NCBI RefSeq assembly: GCF_018100985.1
Contig: NZ_JAGJEI010000014.1
Span: 1-64,000, forward strand
Direction of reading: 5' to 3'
Length of the DNA: 64,000 bases
From: Pseudoalteromonas sp. MMG007
Lineage (GTDB): Bacteria; Pseudomonadota; Gammaproteobacteria; Enterobacterales; Alteromonadaceae
Below are positions 29,207-38,450 of this stretch, piece after piece. The notes beneath the pieces are model-generated. The model was not told the origin of the DNA. It searched no databases and saw only the letters and a program-made list of their open reading frames with translations. Numbering within the stretch: position 1 is the first letter of the stretch; the number at the start of each line of letters is the position of its first letter. The position numbers and the translations under genes are program-made.

Positions 29207-30460
29207 ATGGATTATTTTAACTACCAAAACAACCAATTATTTGCCGAAGACGTAAGTGTGGCAGCTATTGCTCAGCAATATGGTACACCTTGCTATGTGT
29301 ATTCTCGCGCTACTTTTGAACGTCATTACTTAGCCTTTGCTAATGCCACTAAAAACCATAAAAGCTTGGTTTGCTATGCCGTTAAAGCAAATTCTAACAT
29401 TGCAGTATTAAATATTTTAGCGCGCCTTGGTTCAGGTTTCGATATTGTATCGAAGGGTGAACTTGCACGTGTAATTAAAGCAGGTGGCGACGCCTCTAAA
29501 GTGGTTTTTTCGGGCGTGGCTAAAACAGCCGACGAAATAGCGTATGCGCTAAAACTAGGCATTAAATGTTTTAATGTTGAGTCAGCCTCTGAGCTTGAGC
29601 GTATTTCTGAGGTTGCTTGCGAGTTAAATTTAGAAGCGCCTATTTCTATTCGTGTTAACCCTGATATAGACGCAAAAACGCATCCGTATATTTCTACCGG
29701 TTTAAAAGAAAATAAATTTGGCATTGATATTCAAACAGCAGTGAGTGTTTATCAGCATGCAGCGTCTTTACCGGGTTTAAAAATTACCGGTGTTGATTGC
29801 CACATAGGTTCGCAACTAACAGAAGTAAGACCCTTTTTAGAAGCGTTAGATAAATTAATGGCGCTAATTGATGAGCTAAAAGCTTGCGGTATTGAGCTTA
29901 CGCATTTAGATATTGGTGGAGGGTTAGGAGTACCGTATAACAACGAGCAACCGCCACACCCAAGTGAATACGCAGCACAAGTGACTGAACGTTTAGCTAA
30001 TTACAAACACCTTGAACTTATTTTCGAGCCTGGGCGTGCTATAGCTGCCAATGCCGGCATTTTAGTAACCCAAGTTGAATTTATTAAACAAAATCAAGAG
30101 AAGTCTTTTGCTATTGTAGATGCGGGTATGAACGACATGCTACGCCCTTCGCTTTATCAGGCATGGCAAAAAATCATTCCGGTTTCAGTGCGAAACGATG
30201 ACACGCCAAAACATAACTTTGATATTGTAGGCCCTGTATGTGAAACCGGTGACTTTTTAGGTAAAGACCGCGAACTTGCACTTAAACAGGGCGATTTACT
30301 AGCACAGCGTAGTGCTGGCGCATACGGTTTCACTATGAGCTCAAACTATAACTCTCGCCCTCGTGTTGCAGAAATAATGGTAGACGGACAGCAACACCAC
30401 CTTATTCGCCAACGCGAAACGATTGAAAGCCTTTATCAAGGCGAGAAAATTTTACCATAA
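29207..30460 (+). CDS. lysA: diaminopimelate decarboxylase
   Basis: A 417-residue PLP enzyme making L-lysine from meso-diaminopimelate. The PLP lysine lies in VCYAVKANSN. Other landmarks are GFDIVSKGEL, the phosphate-binding HLDIGGGLGVPY, EPGRAIAANAG, and the C-terminal GPVCETGDFLGKDR that supplies the catalytic Cys across the dimer. It touches lptM with no spacer and lies 64 bases before dapF, which makes its substrate. Confidence 0.97.
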   Translation: MDYFNYQNNQLFAEDVSVAAIAQQYGTPCYVYSRATFERHYLAFANATKNHKSLVCYAVKANSNIAVLNILARLGSGFDIVSKGELARVIKAGGDASKVVFSGVAKTADEIAYALKLGIKCFNVESASELERISEVACELNLEAPISIRVNPDIDAKTHPYISTGLKENKFGIDIQTAVSVYQHAASLPGLKITGVDCHIGSQLTEVRPFLEALDKLMALIDELKACGIELTHLDIGGGLGVPYNNEQPPHPSEYAAQVTERLANYKHLELIFEPGRAIAANAGILVTQVEFIKQNQEKSFAIVDAGMNDMLRPSLYQAWQKIIPVSVRNDDTPKHNFDIVGPVCETGDFLGKDRELALKQGDLLAQRSAGAYGFTMSSNYNSRPRVAEIMVDGQQHHLIRQRETIESLYQGEKILP

Positions 30461-30524
30461 ACGTTTTTGCCAACTCGCTGCTCTGTGGCATGATTAGCAC
30501 AGAGCAAAACCGAATTAGAGCGCT

Positions 30525-31355
30525 ATGTTAGTTAATTTTTCCAAAATGCACGGCTTAGGCAACGACTTTGTTGTAATTGATAACATTACACAAAATGTAT
30601 TTTTGTCTCGCGATCAAATAAAAAAACTGGCTGATCGCCACTTTGGCATTGGCTTTGACCAATTGCTAATGGTAGAGGCGCCATACTCACCCGATCTCGA
30701 CTTTCATTATCGTATATTTAATGCCGATGGTAGCGAAGTAGAACAATGCGGAAATGGCGCACGCTGTTTTGCCCGTTTTGTGCGTATGAAAGGCTTAACC
30801 AACAAACATAAAATTAGCGTATCGACTAAATCGGGCAACTTAACGCTATACATAGAAAAAGATGGCCAAGTTACCGTAAATATGGGCCATCCTAACTTTG
30901 AGCCTGCAAAAATACCGCTTAAAGCCAGCAAACGTGAACTGACCTATATTATAAGAGCACAAGAGCACACTGTATTTAGTGGCGCAGTGTCTATGGGTAA
31001 CCCGCACTGCGTATTAGAAGTTGATGATATAACGACCGCGCAAGTTGATGTACTTGGTCCACTGCTGGAAAACCATGAACGTTTTCCAAATCGTGCCAAC
31101 ATCGGCTTTATGCAAGTTGTATCGCAAGATCATATAAAGTTAAGAGTATGGGAACGCGGCGTTAGCGAAACCCTTGCTTGTGGCACTGGCGCATGTGCAG
31201 CGATGGTTATTGGCCATATTCAAAGCAAACTTAACACCACGGTACAAGTTGATTTACCTGGCGGTACATTGCAAGTGCGCTGGAGCGGCGAAGGCCACCC
31301 AGTACGCATGACCGGCCCAGCCGAGCATGTATTTGATGGACAAGTAGCATTATGA
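30525..31355 (+). CDS. dapF: diaminopimelate epimerase
   Basis: A 276-residue PLP-independent epimerase converting LL- to meso-diaminopimelate for peptidoglycan and lysine. The two catalytic cysteines are in EQCGNGARC and ACGTGACA. It begins [19 protein letters not shown], the family start, and length equals E. coli DapF (274). Its end overlaps the DUF484 start by four bases. Confidence 0.97.
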   Translation: MLVNFSKMHGLGNDFVVIDNITQNVFLSRDQIKKLADRHFGIGFDQLLMVEAPYSPDLDFHYRIFNADGSEVEQCGNGARCFARFVRMKGLTNKHKISVSTKSGNLTLYIEKDGQVTVNMGHPNFEPAKIPLKASKRELTYIIRAQEHTVFSGAVSMGNPHCVLEVDDITTAQVDVLGPLLENHERFPNRANIGFMQVVSQDHIKLRVWERGVSETLACGTGACAAMVIGHIQSKLNTTVQVDLPGGTLQVRWSGEGHPVRMTGPAEHVFDGQVAL

Positions 31356-31963
31356 GCGAGCTAACTAAAGAGCAAGTTGCTGAGTATTTAGCTCATCACC
31401 CTGATTTTTTAATTGAGCAACCACAGCTGCTTGCAAAGCTTGAGCTACAGCAAAAAGAAAATGGCGCGACCTCTTTAGTTCATATACAGCAGCGCCAGCT
31501 ACGTGAGCACAACACGCTGTTAAAAAATCAAATAGAGAGCATGAGTAAACATGCAACACAAAACGAGCTTGTATATAGATTATTTAGCCAGTGCCATAGT
31601 CAGCTTTGGAGCAATTACGACTTCGATACGCTTGCCAGTAACTTAACCAATATAATTTGTACAAGTCCAAATATAAGCAATTGTAAGTTAATTAAATATA
31701 CAGCACAGTATGAGAGCCTTATTGAGCACCGCCTTACACATTCTACGCATTATTTAGGGCGCATTAATCAACAAGAGTGCGAGCTATTATTTAGCGATAA
31801 AACCCAATCGGCAGCTATTTATTTAATTGGTGATAGTAAAAAGCCAGTAGCTATTTTAGCCTTTGGTAGTAACGATGCTAACCACTTTGAACCCGCACAA
31901 GACAACCTCTTTGTACTGGATTTTGTACGTGCCCTGCAGCTAAGGCTGTTGGAACTTGCATGA
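31352..31963 (+). CDS. DUF484 family protein
   Basis: A 203-residue protein of the DUF484 family (E. coli YigA), which has a GAF-like fold. It starts with [24 protein letters not shown], the family's hallmark N-terminus, then a coiled coil and a GAF-like half with [18 protein letters not shown]. The function is unknown; its conserved seat between dapF and xerC suggests a role tied to one of them. It overlaps both neighbours by four bases, so translation is coupled. Confidence 0.9.
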   Translation: MSELTKEQVAEYLAHHPDFLIEQPQLLAKLELQQKENGATSLVHIQQRQLREHNTLLKNQIESMSKHATQNELVYRLFSQCHSQLWSNYDFDTLASNLTNIICTSPNISNCKLIKYTAQYESLIEHRLTHSTHYLGRINQQECELLFSDKTQSAAIYLIGDSKKPVAILAFGSNDANHFEPAQDNLFVLDFVRALQLRLLELA

Positions 31964-32907
31964 ACGAAAACCCCACGCCAAATATTAGCGATTTAAGCGA
32001 TAACTGGCGTACGCCTATTACTTTATTTAGCGAATATTTAAAATACGAAAAGCAATATTCAGCACACACTGTAAATCAGTATGTAAGCCAACTTGGCTTT
32101 GCAGCGCTTTATTTTAGTAAATTATGTGACGACTGGTTTGGCGTGCAAGGCGAGCATATTCGCCGCTACAGTATGGCGCTTCGTTCAAAGCAATTAAGCG
32201 GGCGAACAATTAGTTTAAAATTAAGCTGCATTCGTAGTTTGTATAAATTTTTGAAAGCCAAAAATATTGCACAGCAATCGCATTACCATAACCCTGCACA
32301 AGGGATTAAAGGGCCTAAGTTTTCAAAGCCACTTCCAAAAAACCTCGATGTAGATCAAATGGCAAGCCTGCTGAAAATAAACGACGACGATCCATTAGCC
32401 ATAAGAGATAAAGCCATGATGGAACTAATGTATTCATCAGGGCTGCGCATTAGTGAGTTAGTTGGCGCTAACATGCAAGATATAAATACTAAAAACGGAG
32501 AGATTTTAGTACGTGGTAAGGGCAACAAAGAACGCTTAATTCCGGTTGGAAAAAAAGCATTAAATGCCCTGCAAAATTGGCTTACTATACGCGGCCAATT
32601 TGCAAAACCCGATGAAATAGCCGTGTTTTTAAGTAGTAAAAAAAACCGTATTTCGGTGCGTCAGGTTCGCCTTCGTATGCAAGAGTGGGGCATCAAACAA
32701 GGGATAAGCTCGCAGGTTCATCCACATAAATTACGCCATTCATTCGCTTCTCATATCTTAGAATCCTCTGGCGATTTACGTGCCGTACAAGAGCTATTAG
32801 GGCACAGTAGTTTGTCGGCTACACAAGTGTATACGCATTTAGATTTTCAGCATTTAGCCAAGGTGTACGACAACACCCATCCTCGTGCTAAAAAACAAAC
32901 CGATTAG
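31960..32907 (+). CDS. xerC: tyrosine recombinase XerC
   Basis: A 315-residue recombinase that acts with XerD at dif to resolve chromosome dimers. An N-terminal SAM-like DNA-binding domain (about 20-110) is followed by the catalytic domain. Catalytic residues are visible: Arg in SSGLRISEL, His-x-x-Arg in HPHKLRHSF, His in LGHSSLSAT and the nucleophile Tyr in VYTHLD. Length slightly exceeds E. coli XerC (298). No dif site was recognised in the window. It overlaps the DUF484 gene. Confidence 0.96.
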   Translation: MNENPTPNISDLSDNWRTPITLFSEYLKYEKQYSAHTVNQYVSQLGFAALYFSKLCDDWFGVQGEHIRRYSMALRSKQLSGRTISLKLSCIRSLYKFLKAKNIAQQSHYHNPAQGIKGPKFSKPLPKNLDVDQMASLLKINDDDPLAIRDKAMMELMYSSGLRISELVGANMQDINTKNGEILVRGKGNKERLIPVGKKALNALQNWLTIRGQFAKPDEIAVFLSSKKNRISVRQVRLRMQEWGIKQGISSQVHPHKLRHSFASHILESSGDLRAVQELLGHSSLSATQVYTHLDFQHLAKVYDNTHPRAKKQTD

Positions 32908-32917
32908 GAAAATAACT

Positions 32918-33625
32918 ATGATCCGATTTAATCGTGCTCTTCGCCCTTTTTCTGTTATGAGCTTTGATTTAGACGACACGCTGTACAACAACCACCCAAT
33001 AATAAAAGCGGCGGTTAAAGCGCAGCAAGATTACTTAAGCGCACTGCCAAGCTACCTAGAGCAAGGCCCAAAATATTGGCAGCAATGTCGTAACGAAGCA
33101 GTATTACAATCACCTGAGCTTGCCGATAACGTGACCAAATGGCGCCAACATACACTGCGTTTAGCGCTTTCAAAATTAAATTTAAACGCCGATGATGTAG
33201 AGCACCATGCAAATGCAGCGTATAACGCTTTTGCTGACGCACGTAGCAAAATAGTCGTCAGTGACGACGTACTAACACTACTTGATAATTTAGCTCAGCA
33301 TTTTACGCTTGTTGCCATCACTAATGGTAATGTGGAAATAGAACGCTTTAACTTACACAATAAATTTTCACTCGTGTTACAAGCCGGCATGCACGGTAAA
33401 GCAAAACCCCACAAAACATTATTTGATAAAGCCGCCGCGCATTTAGATATCCCTAAAAGTGAAATTTTACATATTGGCGATAGCCTAGATACCGACGTAC
33501 AAGGTGCTAATAATGCGGGCTGCCAATCGGTATGGCTAAACGATCAAGGCGCTACCTACGCCTACAAAGGACTTGCCGATGTTGAAATTGCGAATATTCA
33601 TGCCTTAGCGCATTTTATTAAATAA
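32918..33625 (+). CDS. yigB: HAD-superfamily phosphatase YigB
   Basis: A 235-residue HAD phosphatase. Motif I is SFDLDDTLYNN, motif II ITNGN, motif III Lys in HGKAKPHKTLF, motif IV HIGDSLDTDVQGA. In E. coli, YigB dephosphorylates the riboflavin intermediate 5-amino-6-(5-phosphoribitylamino)uracil and is last in the same operon. The ATG at 32918 has GGAAA upstream; an earlier frame opening inside xerC is not needed. Confidence 0.9.
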   Translation: MIRFNRALRPFSVMSFDLDDTLYNNHPIIKAAVKAQQDYLSALPSYLEQGPKYWQQCRNEAVLQSPELADNVTKWRQHTLRLALSKLNLNADDVEHHANAAYNAFADARSKIVVSDDVLTLLDNLAQHFTLVAITNGNVEIERFNLHNKFSLVLQAGMHGKAKPHKTLFDKAAAHLDIPKSEILHIGDSLDTDVQGANNAGCQSVWLNDQGATYAYKGLADVEIANIHALAHFIK

Positions 33626-33649
33626 CCTAAATACAACTAAGAGGTTGCA

Positions 33650-34756
33650 ATGAGCCATTATACCAAGCTAATAACTTTACTATTAATTGGCTCACTTAGC
33701 CTCAATGCTTACCTGCTATGGCCAGAACAAGTAGCGGTTGTTGGCAAACAAGAAATCCAAAAAACCTCTGAAAAACCAATTAAAGCGCCTAAAAATGAGC
33801 TACTTACTAAGGCTAAACAACAATTTGAGCAACACCAATTTGACGAGGCGTTTAATACTTACCAGCAACTAAAGCAACGCTCCCCAGCCCTTGCTCGCAC
33901 ACTCTACTCTTCGTGGGTTTTGCAATTAAAAACCTGGCTAAATACTAACTTATCTCTTAGCGAGCCATTGTTAAACACACTATTAGATCAAGACCCTTAC
34001 AATACAGAGCTACTTACATTGCAGGTCGATTACTTAATAAATAGTGGGCAAATACAAAATGCAATTATTGCTTTATTTGAACTATACCCGTTATTAAATG
34101 AGCAACAGCAAAGCACTGCAAATGTGCGCTTGGAAAATTTGACTAAAAACGAGCTTCATAGTTTAAGTGAGCAGCAAAATTGGCCAGCAATTATCGAACA
34201 AACTCAAATTTGGCTCGATTATCAAAACGACAATAGTCATTTTTTATACGCACTTGCTTATGCCTATTACCAGCAAAATGACTTTATAAGCGCATTAACC
34301 ACTCTTGAGCGTATGCCACGTAATAACCCTCTCAAAACAGACGTAAATACACTAAAAACACAAATTAATAAGGCTCAATCGCAAGATGACTTTATTACCC
34401 TTACCCCTTACGGCGCGCATTATTTAATTAGTAGCGAGCTAAATAACTCTTTGCAAAGCGAACTAATGATAGATACCGGTGCGAGCATTACTTCTCTTTC
34501 GAGTGATGTGCTTAGCCAACTCTCACCAAGACCGCTTTATTTAGGCGATGTAACCGTAAACACGGCAAATGGACAAATTAAAGTTAAGCGCTATCAAATT
34601 GAGTCGTTTAAAGTGGGGATGCAAACTATTTACGGTTTTGAAGTGCTCAGTATCGAAAATACCCGCGGCCAAGGTTTGTTAGGGATGAACTTTTTATCGC
34701 GATTTAAATTTAATATAAATCAGCAAACAGATGAGTTAGTGTTGAGTGCTAAATAG
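33650..34756 (+). CDS. membrane-anchored retropepsin-like aspartic protease with TPR region
   Basis: A 368-residue protein. The N-terminal helix (about 7-24, LITLLLIGSLSLNAYLLW) anchors it, with the rest probably periplasmic. Residues 45-235 look TPR-like (LLTKAKQQFEQHQFDEAFNTYQQLKQ in outline). The last 120 residues are a single retropepsin-type half-domain with the catalytic triplet in MIDTGASITSLS and the closing loop GQGLLGMNFLSRF. Retropepsins are dimers, so this would need to pair with itself. The substrate is unknown. It begins 24 bases after yigB and is followed 20 bases later by the HopJ-family gene. Confidence 0.85.
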   Translation: MSHYTKLITLLLIGSLSLNAYLLWPEQVAVVGKQEIQKTSEKPIKAPKNELLTKAKQQFEQHQFDEAFNTYQQLKQRSPALARTLYSSWVLQLKTWLNTNLSLSEPLLNTLLDQDPYNTELLTLQVDYLINSGQIQNAIIALFELYPLLNEQQQSTANVRLENLTKNELHSLSEQQNWPAIIEQTQIWLDYQNDNSHFLYALAYAYYQQNDFISALTTLERMPRNNPLKTDVNTLKTQINKAQSQDDFITLTPYGAHYLISSELNNSLQSELMIDTGASITSLSSDVLSQLSPRPLYLGDVTVNTANGQIKVKRYQIESFKVGMQTIYGFEVLSIENTRGQGLLGMNFLSRFKFNINQQTDELVLSAK

Positions 34757-34776
34757 CTAAAATTTAAGGAAATAAT

Positions 34777-35133
34777 ATGACCCTAAACGATTTTTTACAG
34801 CAACTTACGGACAATCCAAAAAACATTCAATTTACCGATACAATGGCGGTGATTGAAGCAAATTACGACTTTACTGCATGTGAATTTAATAACCACGGCT
34901 TACTTAGCTCAGCAAGTGAAAACAACGGTTCATGTAAAATTTTTGCGTTTGCTAAATTAAACGATTTAAGTAAACAAAATACGTTGGATTGCTTTGGTAA
35001 GTTTTACCGTGAAGACGTACTGCAAAACCCTAAGGGCGATGATCACATGAACATTCGCACGTTTATGTTAGCGCCGGAGGCAACGCCATTTTTGGGCGTT
35101 ACCTTTGAAGGCGAGCCGCTGAAAGCAAAATAG
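34777..35133 (+). CDS. HopJ-family protein
   Basis: A 118-residue soluble protein matching the family named after the Pseudomonas syringae type III effector HopJ (IEANYDFTACEFNNHG, CKIFAFAKLN, FGKFYREDV, HMNIRTFM). Members occur in many free-living marine bacteria with no type III secretion, so effector status is unlikely here. No secretion signal is visible. Function is unknown. It is convergent with the GNAT gene, 10 bases away. Confidence 0.85.
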   Translation: MTLNDFLQQLTDNPKNIQFTDTMAVIEANYDFTACEFNNHGLLSSASENNGSCKIFAFAKLNDLSKQNTLDCFGKFYREDVLQNPKGDDHMNIRTFMLAPEATPFLGVTFEGEPLKAK

Positions 35134-35143
35134 TCAGCAAAAA

Positions 35144-35551
35144 TTAAAGCGACTTTTCCATAAAGTAGCGCATCCCAGAGCGCGGATAATTATTAAGTTG
35201 ATACTTAATACTATATCCGCGCTTTTCGTAAAATGGCTTAGCCTGAAAATCGAGTGTATCAAGCTGAGCGGTCGTTGCACCGAGTTCAACAGCTGATTGT
35301 TCAAGTGCCGTTAGTAACTTATCTGCAAGCCCTTGACCTCGCGCTACATCGCTACACCAAAGCCAACTAATCATCAGCCAATTTCCAAACACACACCCAC
35401 TAATACCTGCAACAAGCTCACCTTGCTCATCAACAAATTTATAGCCTAATGGCACTCTTTGCGCATCAAAGTGCTGCGCGTTAAACTGAACTATTTTAGT
35501 GCGAAGCGCTGAGTTTAACGCATCGGTATTATCTGCTTGTAATTGATACAT
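35144..35551 (-). CDS. GNAT-family N-acetyltransferase
   Basis: A 135-residue acyltransferase with the acetyl-CoA pyrophosphate-binding motif in CSDVARGQGLADKLLTAL (the R/QxxGxG/A type) and the C-terminal strand FYEKRGYSIKYQL. A single compact GNAT domain; substrate not predictable. The ATG beginning MYQLQADNTDAL fits the domain start. Confidence 0.87.
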   Translation of the reverse strand: MYQLQADNTDALNSALRTKIVQFNAQHFDAQRVPLGYKFVDEQGELVAGISGCVFGNWLMISWLWCSDVARGQGLADKLLTALEQSAVELGATTAQLDTLDFQAKPFYEKRGYSIKYQLNNYPRSGMRYFMEKSL

Positions 35552-35592
35552 GTACCGCCCTTAAAGAAGCAGATACTAGCAAACTAGCTCTA

Positions 35593-35898
35593 TCAAAACA
35601 GGTTGTTTTTTCCATAAGGTACTTCGAGCAAATTACTTGTTGTTTTTTCGGGTTGGCCACACATTTCATCGTAGGCACTAGTGTGTCGTAGCACCATTTC
35701 GGCGTAGGCTATTTTTTCAAAACGTTTTTGTATATGTAGCGGGCTGAGCGCTTTTACAAATTCGCCATTTTCTTCAGTAATGTAATACTCTACGTTATTT
35801 ATAATGACAGACACCTGATAGAGCGCCATTTCTAGGGAGTGCGCCACCACTTTTTGTAATGGTTCGTGTTTTTTTAGCTCAGAAAATTTCATACCCAT
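35593..35898 (-). CDS. DUF6482 family protein
   Basis: A 101-residue cytoplasmic protein resembling the DUF6482 family: MKFSELKKHEPLQKVVAHSLEMALYQVSV in outline, a YYITEENGEFVKAL strand pair, and the highly conserved tail MVLRHTSAYDEMCGQP. Function unknown. The frame opens at 35961, but the ATG at 35898 has AAGG upstream and matches the family N-terminus. It is divergent from the pseudouridine synthase gene. Confidence 0.75.
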   Translation of the reverse strand: MGMKFSELKKHEPLQKVVAHSLEMALYQVSVIINNVEYYITEENGEFVKALSPLHIQKRFEKIAYAEMVLRHTSAYDEMCGQPEKTTSNLLEVPYGKNNLF

Positions 35899-35989
35899 AA
35901 CAATCGCCTTTTTATAAAAAGTAACTTTATAGATACGCACCTTTGCTATAATCGCGATCAAATTATTACATCACTGGCTTTTTAAGCTT

Positions 35990-36682
35990 ATGAGCAACAA
36001 AATTCGACTCGCTAAATATATTGCTCACGCTGGTGTGTGCTCACGAAAACAAGCATCGCGCTTAATAGATGAAGGAGTAGTAACGGTAAATAACCGCCCT
36101 GCTAATCATATTGATCACGTTGATGAGCAAGACTTAGTAATAGTTAATGACCAAGCAGTTAAAGGCGCAGCCGAGCTAGTTTATTTTGCGTACCACAAAC
36201 CAGTAGGTATTGACTGCAAATTAAATAAAGATGACCCTACGAGCCTTATTCACCACTTACCTACACTTACCCGTGTTTACCCCATTGGCCGATTAGATAA
36301 AGACTCTCGGGGCTTACTTATTTTGACCAACGATGGTGATTTTTGTAATCAACTTATTCACCCTGACTTCCACCAGCCTAAACGTTATTTAGTCACGGTC
36401 GATAAACCGATTAATAACGAGTTTTGTGAAAAAATGGCCGCAGGTATCCCTGTTGATAAGCAAGTAACCTTGCCTTGTGAAGTAACTAAAATAACTGACA
36501 ACCAATTTAGTATTATTCTAAAACAAGGGCTTAACAGGCAAATACGCAAAATGACGCATTACTGCGGCTTTAAAGTAATTGATTTATTTAGAGTGCAATT
36601 TAGCGATCTTGCTCTTTCAAAACTAAACCTCCCTGAAAACCACTACATACAAATTAGTAAAACTGATATTTCAAAAATTTAA
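35990..36682 (+). CDS. RluF-like 23S rRNA pseudouridine synthase
   Basis: A 230-residue RNA-modifying enzyme of the RsuA/RluB/E/F family. An N-terminal S4 RNA-binding domain (RLAKYIAHAGVCSRKQASRLIDEG) is followed by the synthase domain with the catalytic Asp in PIGRLDKDSRGLLILTNDG. The C-terminal LNRQIRKMTHYCGFKVIDLFRVQ is the family signature. An S4 domain and a GLLILTNDGD motif fit RluF, which modifies U2604 of 23S rRNA, but it is shorter than E. coli RluF (290) because the C-terminal extension is absent. The exact target is inferred. Confidence 0.85.
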   Translation: MSNKIRLAKYIAHAGVCSRKQASRLIDEGVVTVNNRPANHIDHVDEQDLVIVNDQAVKGAAELVYFAYHKPVGIDCKLNKDDPTSLIHHLPTLTRVYPIGRLDKDSRGLLILTNDGDFCNQLIHPDFHQPKRYLVTVDKPINNEFCEKMAAGIPVDKQVTLPCEVTKITDNQFSIILKQGLNRQIRKMTHYCGFKVIDLFRVQFSDLALSKLNLPENHYIQISKTDISKI

Positions 36683-36733
36683 CCTTCGTTTAAATAGCGC
36701 ACAAAAAAGTTAAAAAATAACCTTGCAAAAATA

Positions 36734-36749
36734 GATTACAGGTGTAGTC
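36734..36749 (+). promoter_or_regulatory. BlaI-type operator 1
   Basis: GATTACAGGTGTAGTC contains the TACAnnTGTA core of BlaI/MecI operators. It lies 33 bases upstream of the blaI-like start codon and, with operator 2, forms a pair of near-identical boxes 26 bases apart. Confidence 0.7.
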
Positions 36750-36759
36750 TTGAATTAAA

Positions 36760-36775
36760 GATTACATTTGTAGGC
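36760..36775 (+). promoter_or_regulatory. BlaI-type operator 2
   Basis: GATTACATTTGTAGGC matches operator 1 at 13 of 16 positions with the same TACAnnTGTA core. It ends six bases before the blaI-like ATG, so bound repressor would block transcription of its own operon. Confidence 0.7.
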
Positions 36776-36781
36776 AACAAA

Positions 36782-37156
36782 ATGATTGAGTTATCAAAAG
36801 CAGAATTTGAAGTACTTGACGCACTTTGGATTAATTACCCAGCAACCGCCAGCCAAATTATTGAGCGCTTAAGCGGTGATAAGCAATGGCACGAAAAAAC
36901 CATTAAAACCTTACTGAGTCGATTAGTTAAAAAAGGCGCACTGACCTTTGAAAAAGACGGTCGCCAATATATTTATACTCCCTGTATGGAGCGCGCAGAC
37001 TACACCCTAAAAGAGAGCCAAAACTTTATTGAGCGCTTTTTTAGTGGCCGCATAGCGCCGCTGGTAAGCGGTTTTGCTAAATCGGAGCAGCTTTCTCAGC
37101 AAGATATAAACGAGCTTAAAAAAGTCATTGATGACTGGGAAAAAAACCAAAAGTAA
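36782..37156 (+). CDS. BlaI/MecI/CopY family transcriptional repressor
   Basis: A 124-residue winged-helix repressor. The N-terminal DNA-binding part (SKAEFEVLDALWINYPATASQIIERL, KTIKTLLSRLVKKGALTFEKDGRQYIYTP in outline) and C-terminal dimerisation helices (QNFIERFFSGRIAPLVSGFA) match the BlaI family. In relatives, cleavage by the partner M56 protease relieves repression. The two operators just upstream imply autoregulation. It is followed nine bases later by the M56 gene. No beta-lactamase or mecA-like gene is adjacent, so the target regulon is unknown. Confidence 0.93.
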   Translation: MIELSKAEFEVLDALWINYPATASQIIERLSGDKQWHEKTIKTLLSRLVKKGALTFEKDGRQYIYTPCMERADYTLKESQNFIERFFSGRIAPLVSGFAKSEQLSQQDINELKKVIDDWEKNQK

Positions 37157-37165
37157 GGGATTAAC

Positions 37166-38377
37166 ATGGTTACTCAAACTGGGTTTAATTGGTTAATTGA
37201 GCAACAACTACTATTAAGTATTTTGTTTTGTGGATTTATTTTACTCGAGCGATTTGGTTTAAAAACCCTTGGCGCGCGGTTTGTATACAAGTTAGCGTGG
37301 TTACTGCCTACGGCATTAGTTATTGCTAATTTACCTAATGCGATAAAACCACTGCAAAATAGCAATATTAGCCATTACTTAATTACCCCTAACCAGCCTT
37401 TTACACATGAAATGGGTATTAGCTGGGCACTCATGTATGTAATTATTACTGCGGGGTTATTAATAGCCAGCTTTATTACACATACTCGTTTTGTTAAAAG
37501 CCTGCAGCTAACTAAACTAACACACTTTAACCATACACTTACTACAAGTGCTAAAACTTATATCAGCCAACATGTAGCCACGCCAATGGTAGTCGGTATT
37601 TTAAACAACAAGCTAGTGTTACCTAGTAACTATAATACCCAGTTTGATAAAGCCACATTAGCGCTTATTTTAGAACACGAAAACGTACACATTAAACGCA
37701 AAGACAATTTAACAAACGCACTCATATTACTGCCTACTATTTTGTTGTGGTTTAATCCACTTGCTTGGATGGCTTACGCAAGCTGTAGACGCTTGCAAGA
37801 GCTGACTTGTGATGAACGGGTACTTGCTAATAAAACCACACATCAACACATTTTATACAGCAAAGCCTTAGTTAACTGCGCGGCAGCAACGCCCGCAGGC
37901 CTAATGGCTTATTCACACTACGGAGATAAAAAGACCATGTTACAAAGACTTACTAATATAAAGCACAGTGGCAGCAACTCTCGCTTTGCCAAAGGTGGCT
38001 TACTGCTAATAGCAGCAAGCATGCTTAGCGGTTTAGCCATTGCAAAACAGCCCCAAGCTGAAATAACGAAAGAGGATCATATTTCACCAACAATACGTAT
38101 TGAACCTGTCTACCCTGCCCAAGCAGCTAAGCAAGGCATTAGCGGCTCGGTTGTATTAAAATACGATATTACCGCCAATGGCAGAACAGAAAACATTAGT
38201 GTCATTCAATCTAAGCCGTCAGACGTTTTTGATAAATCAGCTAAAGAAGCGCTGGCAAAGTGGGAGTATAAAATCTCTGAAGCAGGCTTTAATGATGTAC
38301 TCGTACAGCTAGATTTTGCCATAAACAGCGAGGTTGCTAATACCGATTTAATAGAGCGAATTAAAGTATCGCATTAA
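37166..38377 (+). CDS. BlaR1-like M56 membrane metallopeptidase with TonB-type C-terminal domain
   Basis: A 403-residue integral membrane sensor-protease. About four membrane helices lie in the first 285 residues, with the zinc motif HENVH between helices 3 and 4 (LILEHENVHIKRKDN) and the Glu ligand downstream in ELTCDERVL. After the last helix (about 275-290) comes a periplasmic TonB-C-like domain (RIEPVYPAQAAKQGISGSVVLKYDI in outline, SAKEALAKWEY). This replaces the penicillin-binding sensor domain of true BlaR1, so the signal is not a beta-lactam bound covalently there. It should cleave the BlaI-type partner encoded upstream. Confidence 0.92.
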   Translation: MVTQTGFNWLIEQQLLLSILFCGFILLERFGLKTLGARFVYKLAWLLPTALVIANLPNAIKPLQNSNISHYLITPNQPFTHEMGISWALMYVIITAGLLIASFITHTRFVKSLQLTKLTHFNHTLTTSAKTYISQHVATPMVVGILNNKLVLPSNYNTQFDKATLALILEHENVHIKRKDNLTNALILLPTILLWFNPLAWMAYASCRRLQELTCDERVLANKTTHQHILYSKALVNCAAATPAGLMAYSHYGDKKTMLQRLTNIKHSGSNSRFAKGGLLLIAASMLSGLAIAKQPQAEITKEDHISPTIRIEPVYPAQAAKQGISGSVVLKYDITANGRTENISVIQSKPSDVFDKSAKEALAKWEYKISEAGFNDVLVQLDFAINSEVANTDLIERIKVSH

Positions 38378-38398
38378 TGCTATTGAGTAATACAAGAA

Positions 38399-38440
38399 CA
38401 CAAAGCAAGCGCCCTTTTAGGCCGCTTGCTTTGTGGTTTT
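38399..38440. terminator. terminator between the M56 gene and the MAPEG gene
   Basis: A 13-base-pair stem (CACAAAGCAAGCG with its complement) around an 11-base loop, followed by TTTT, lies between convergent genes ending at 38377 and 38451. The T tract is short, but the stem is very stable. Confidence 0.75.
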
Positions 38441-38450
38441 AACAAAAAAA

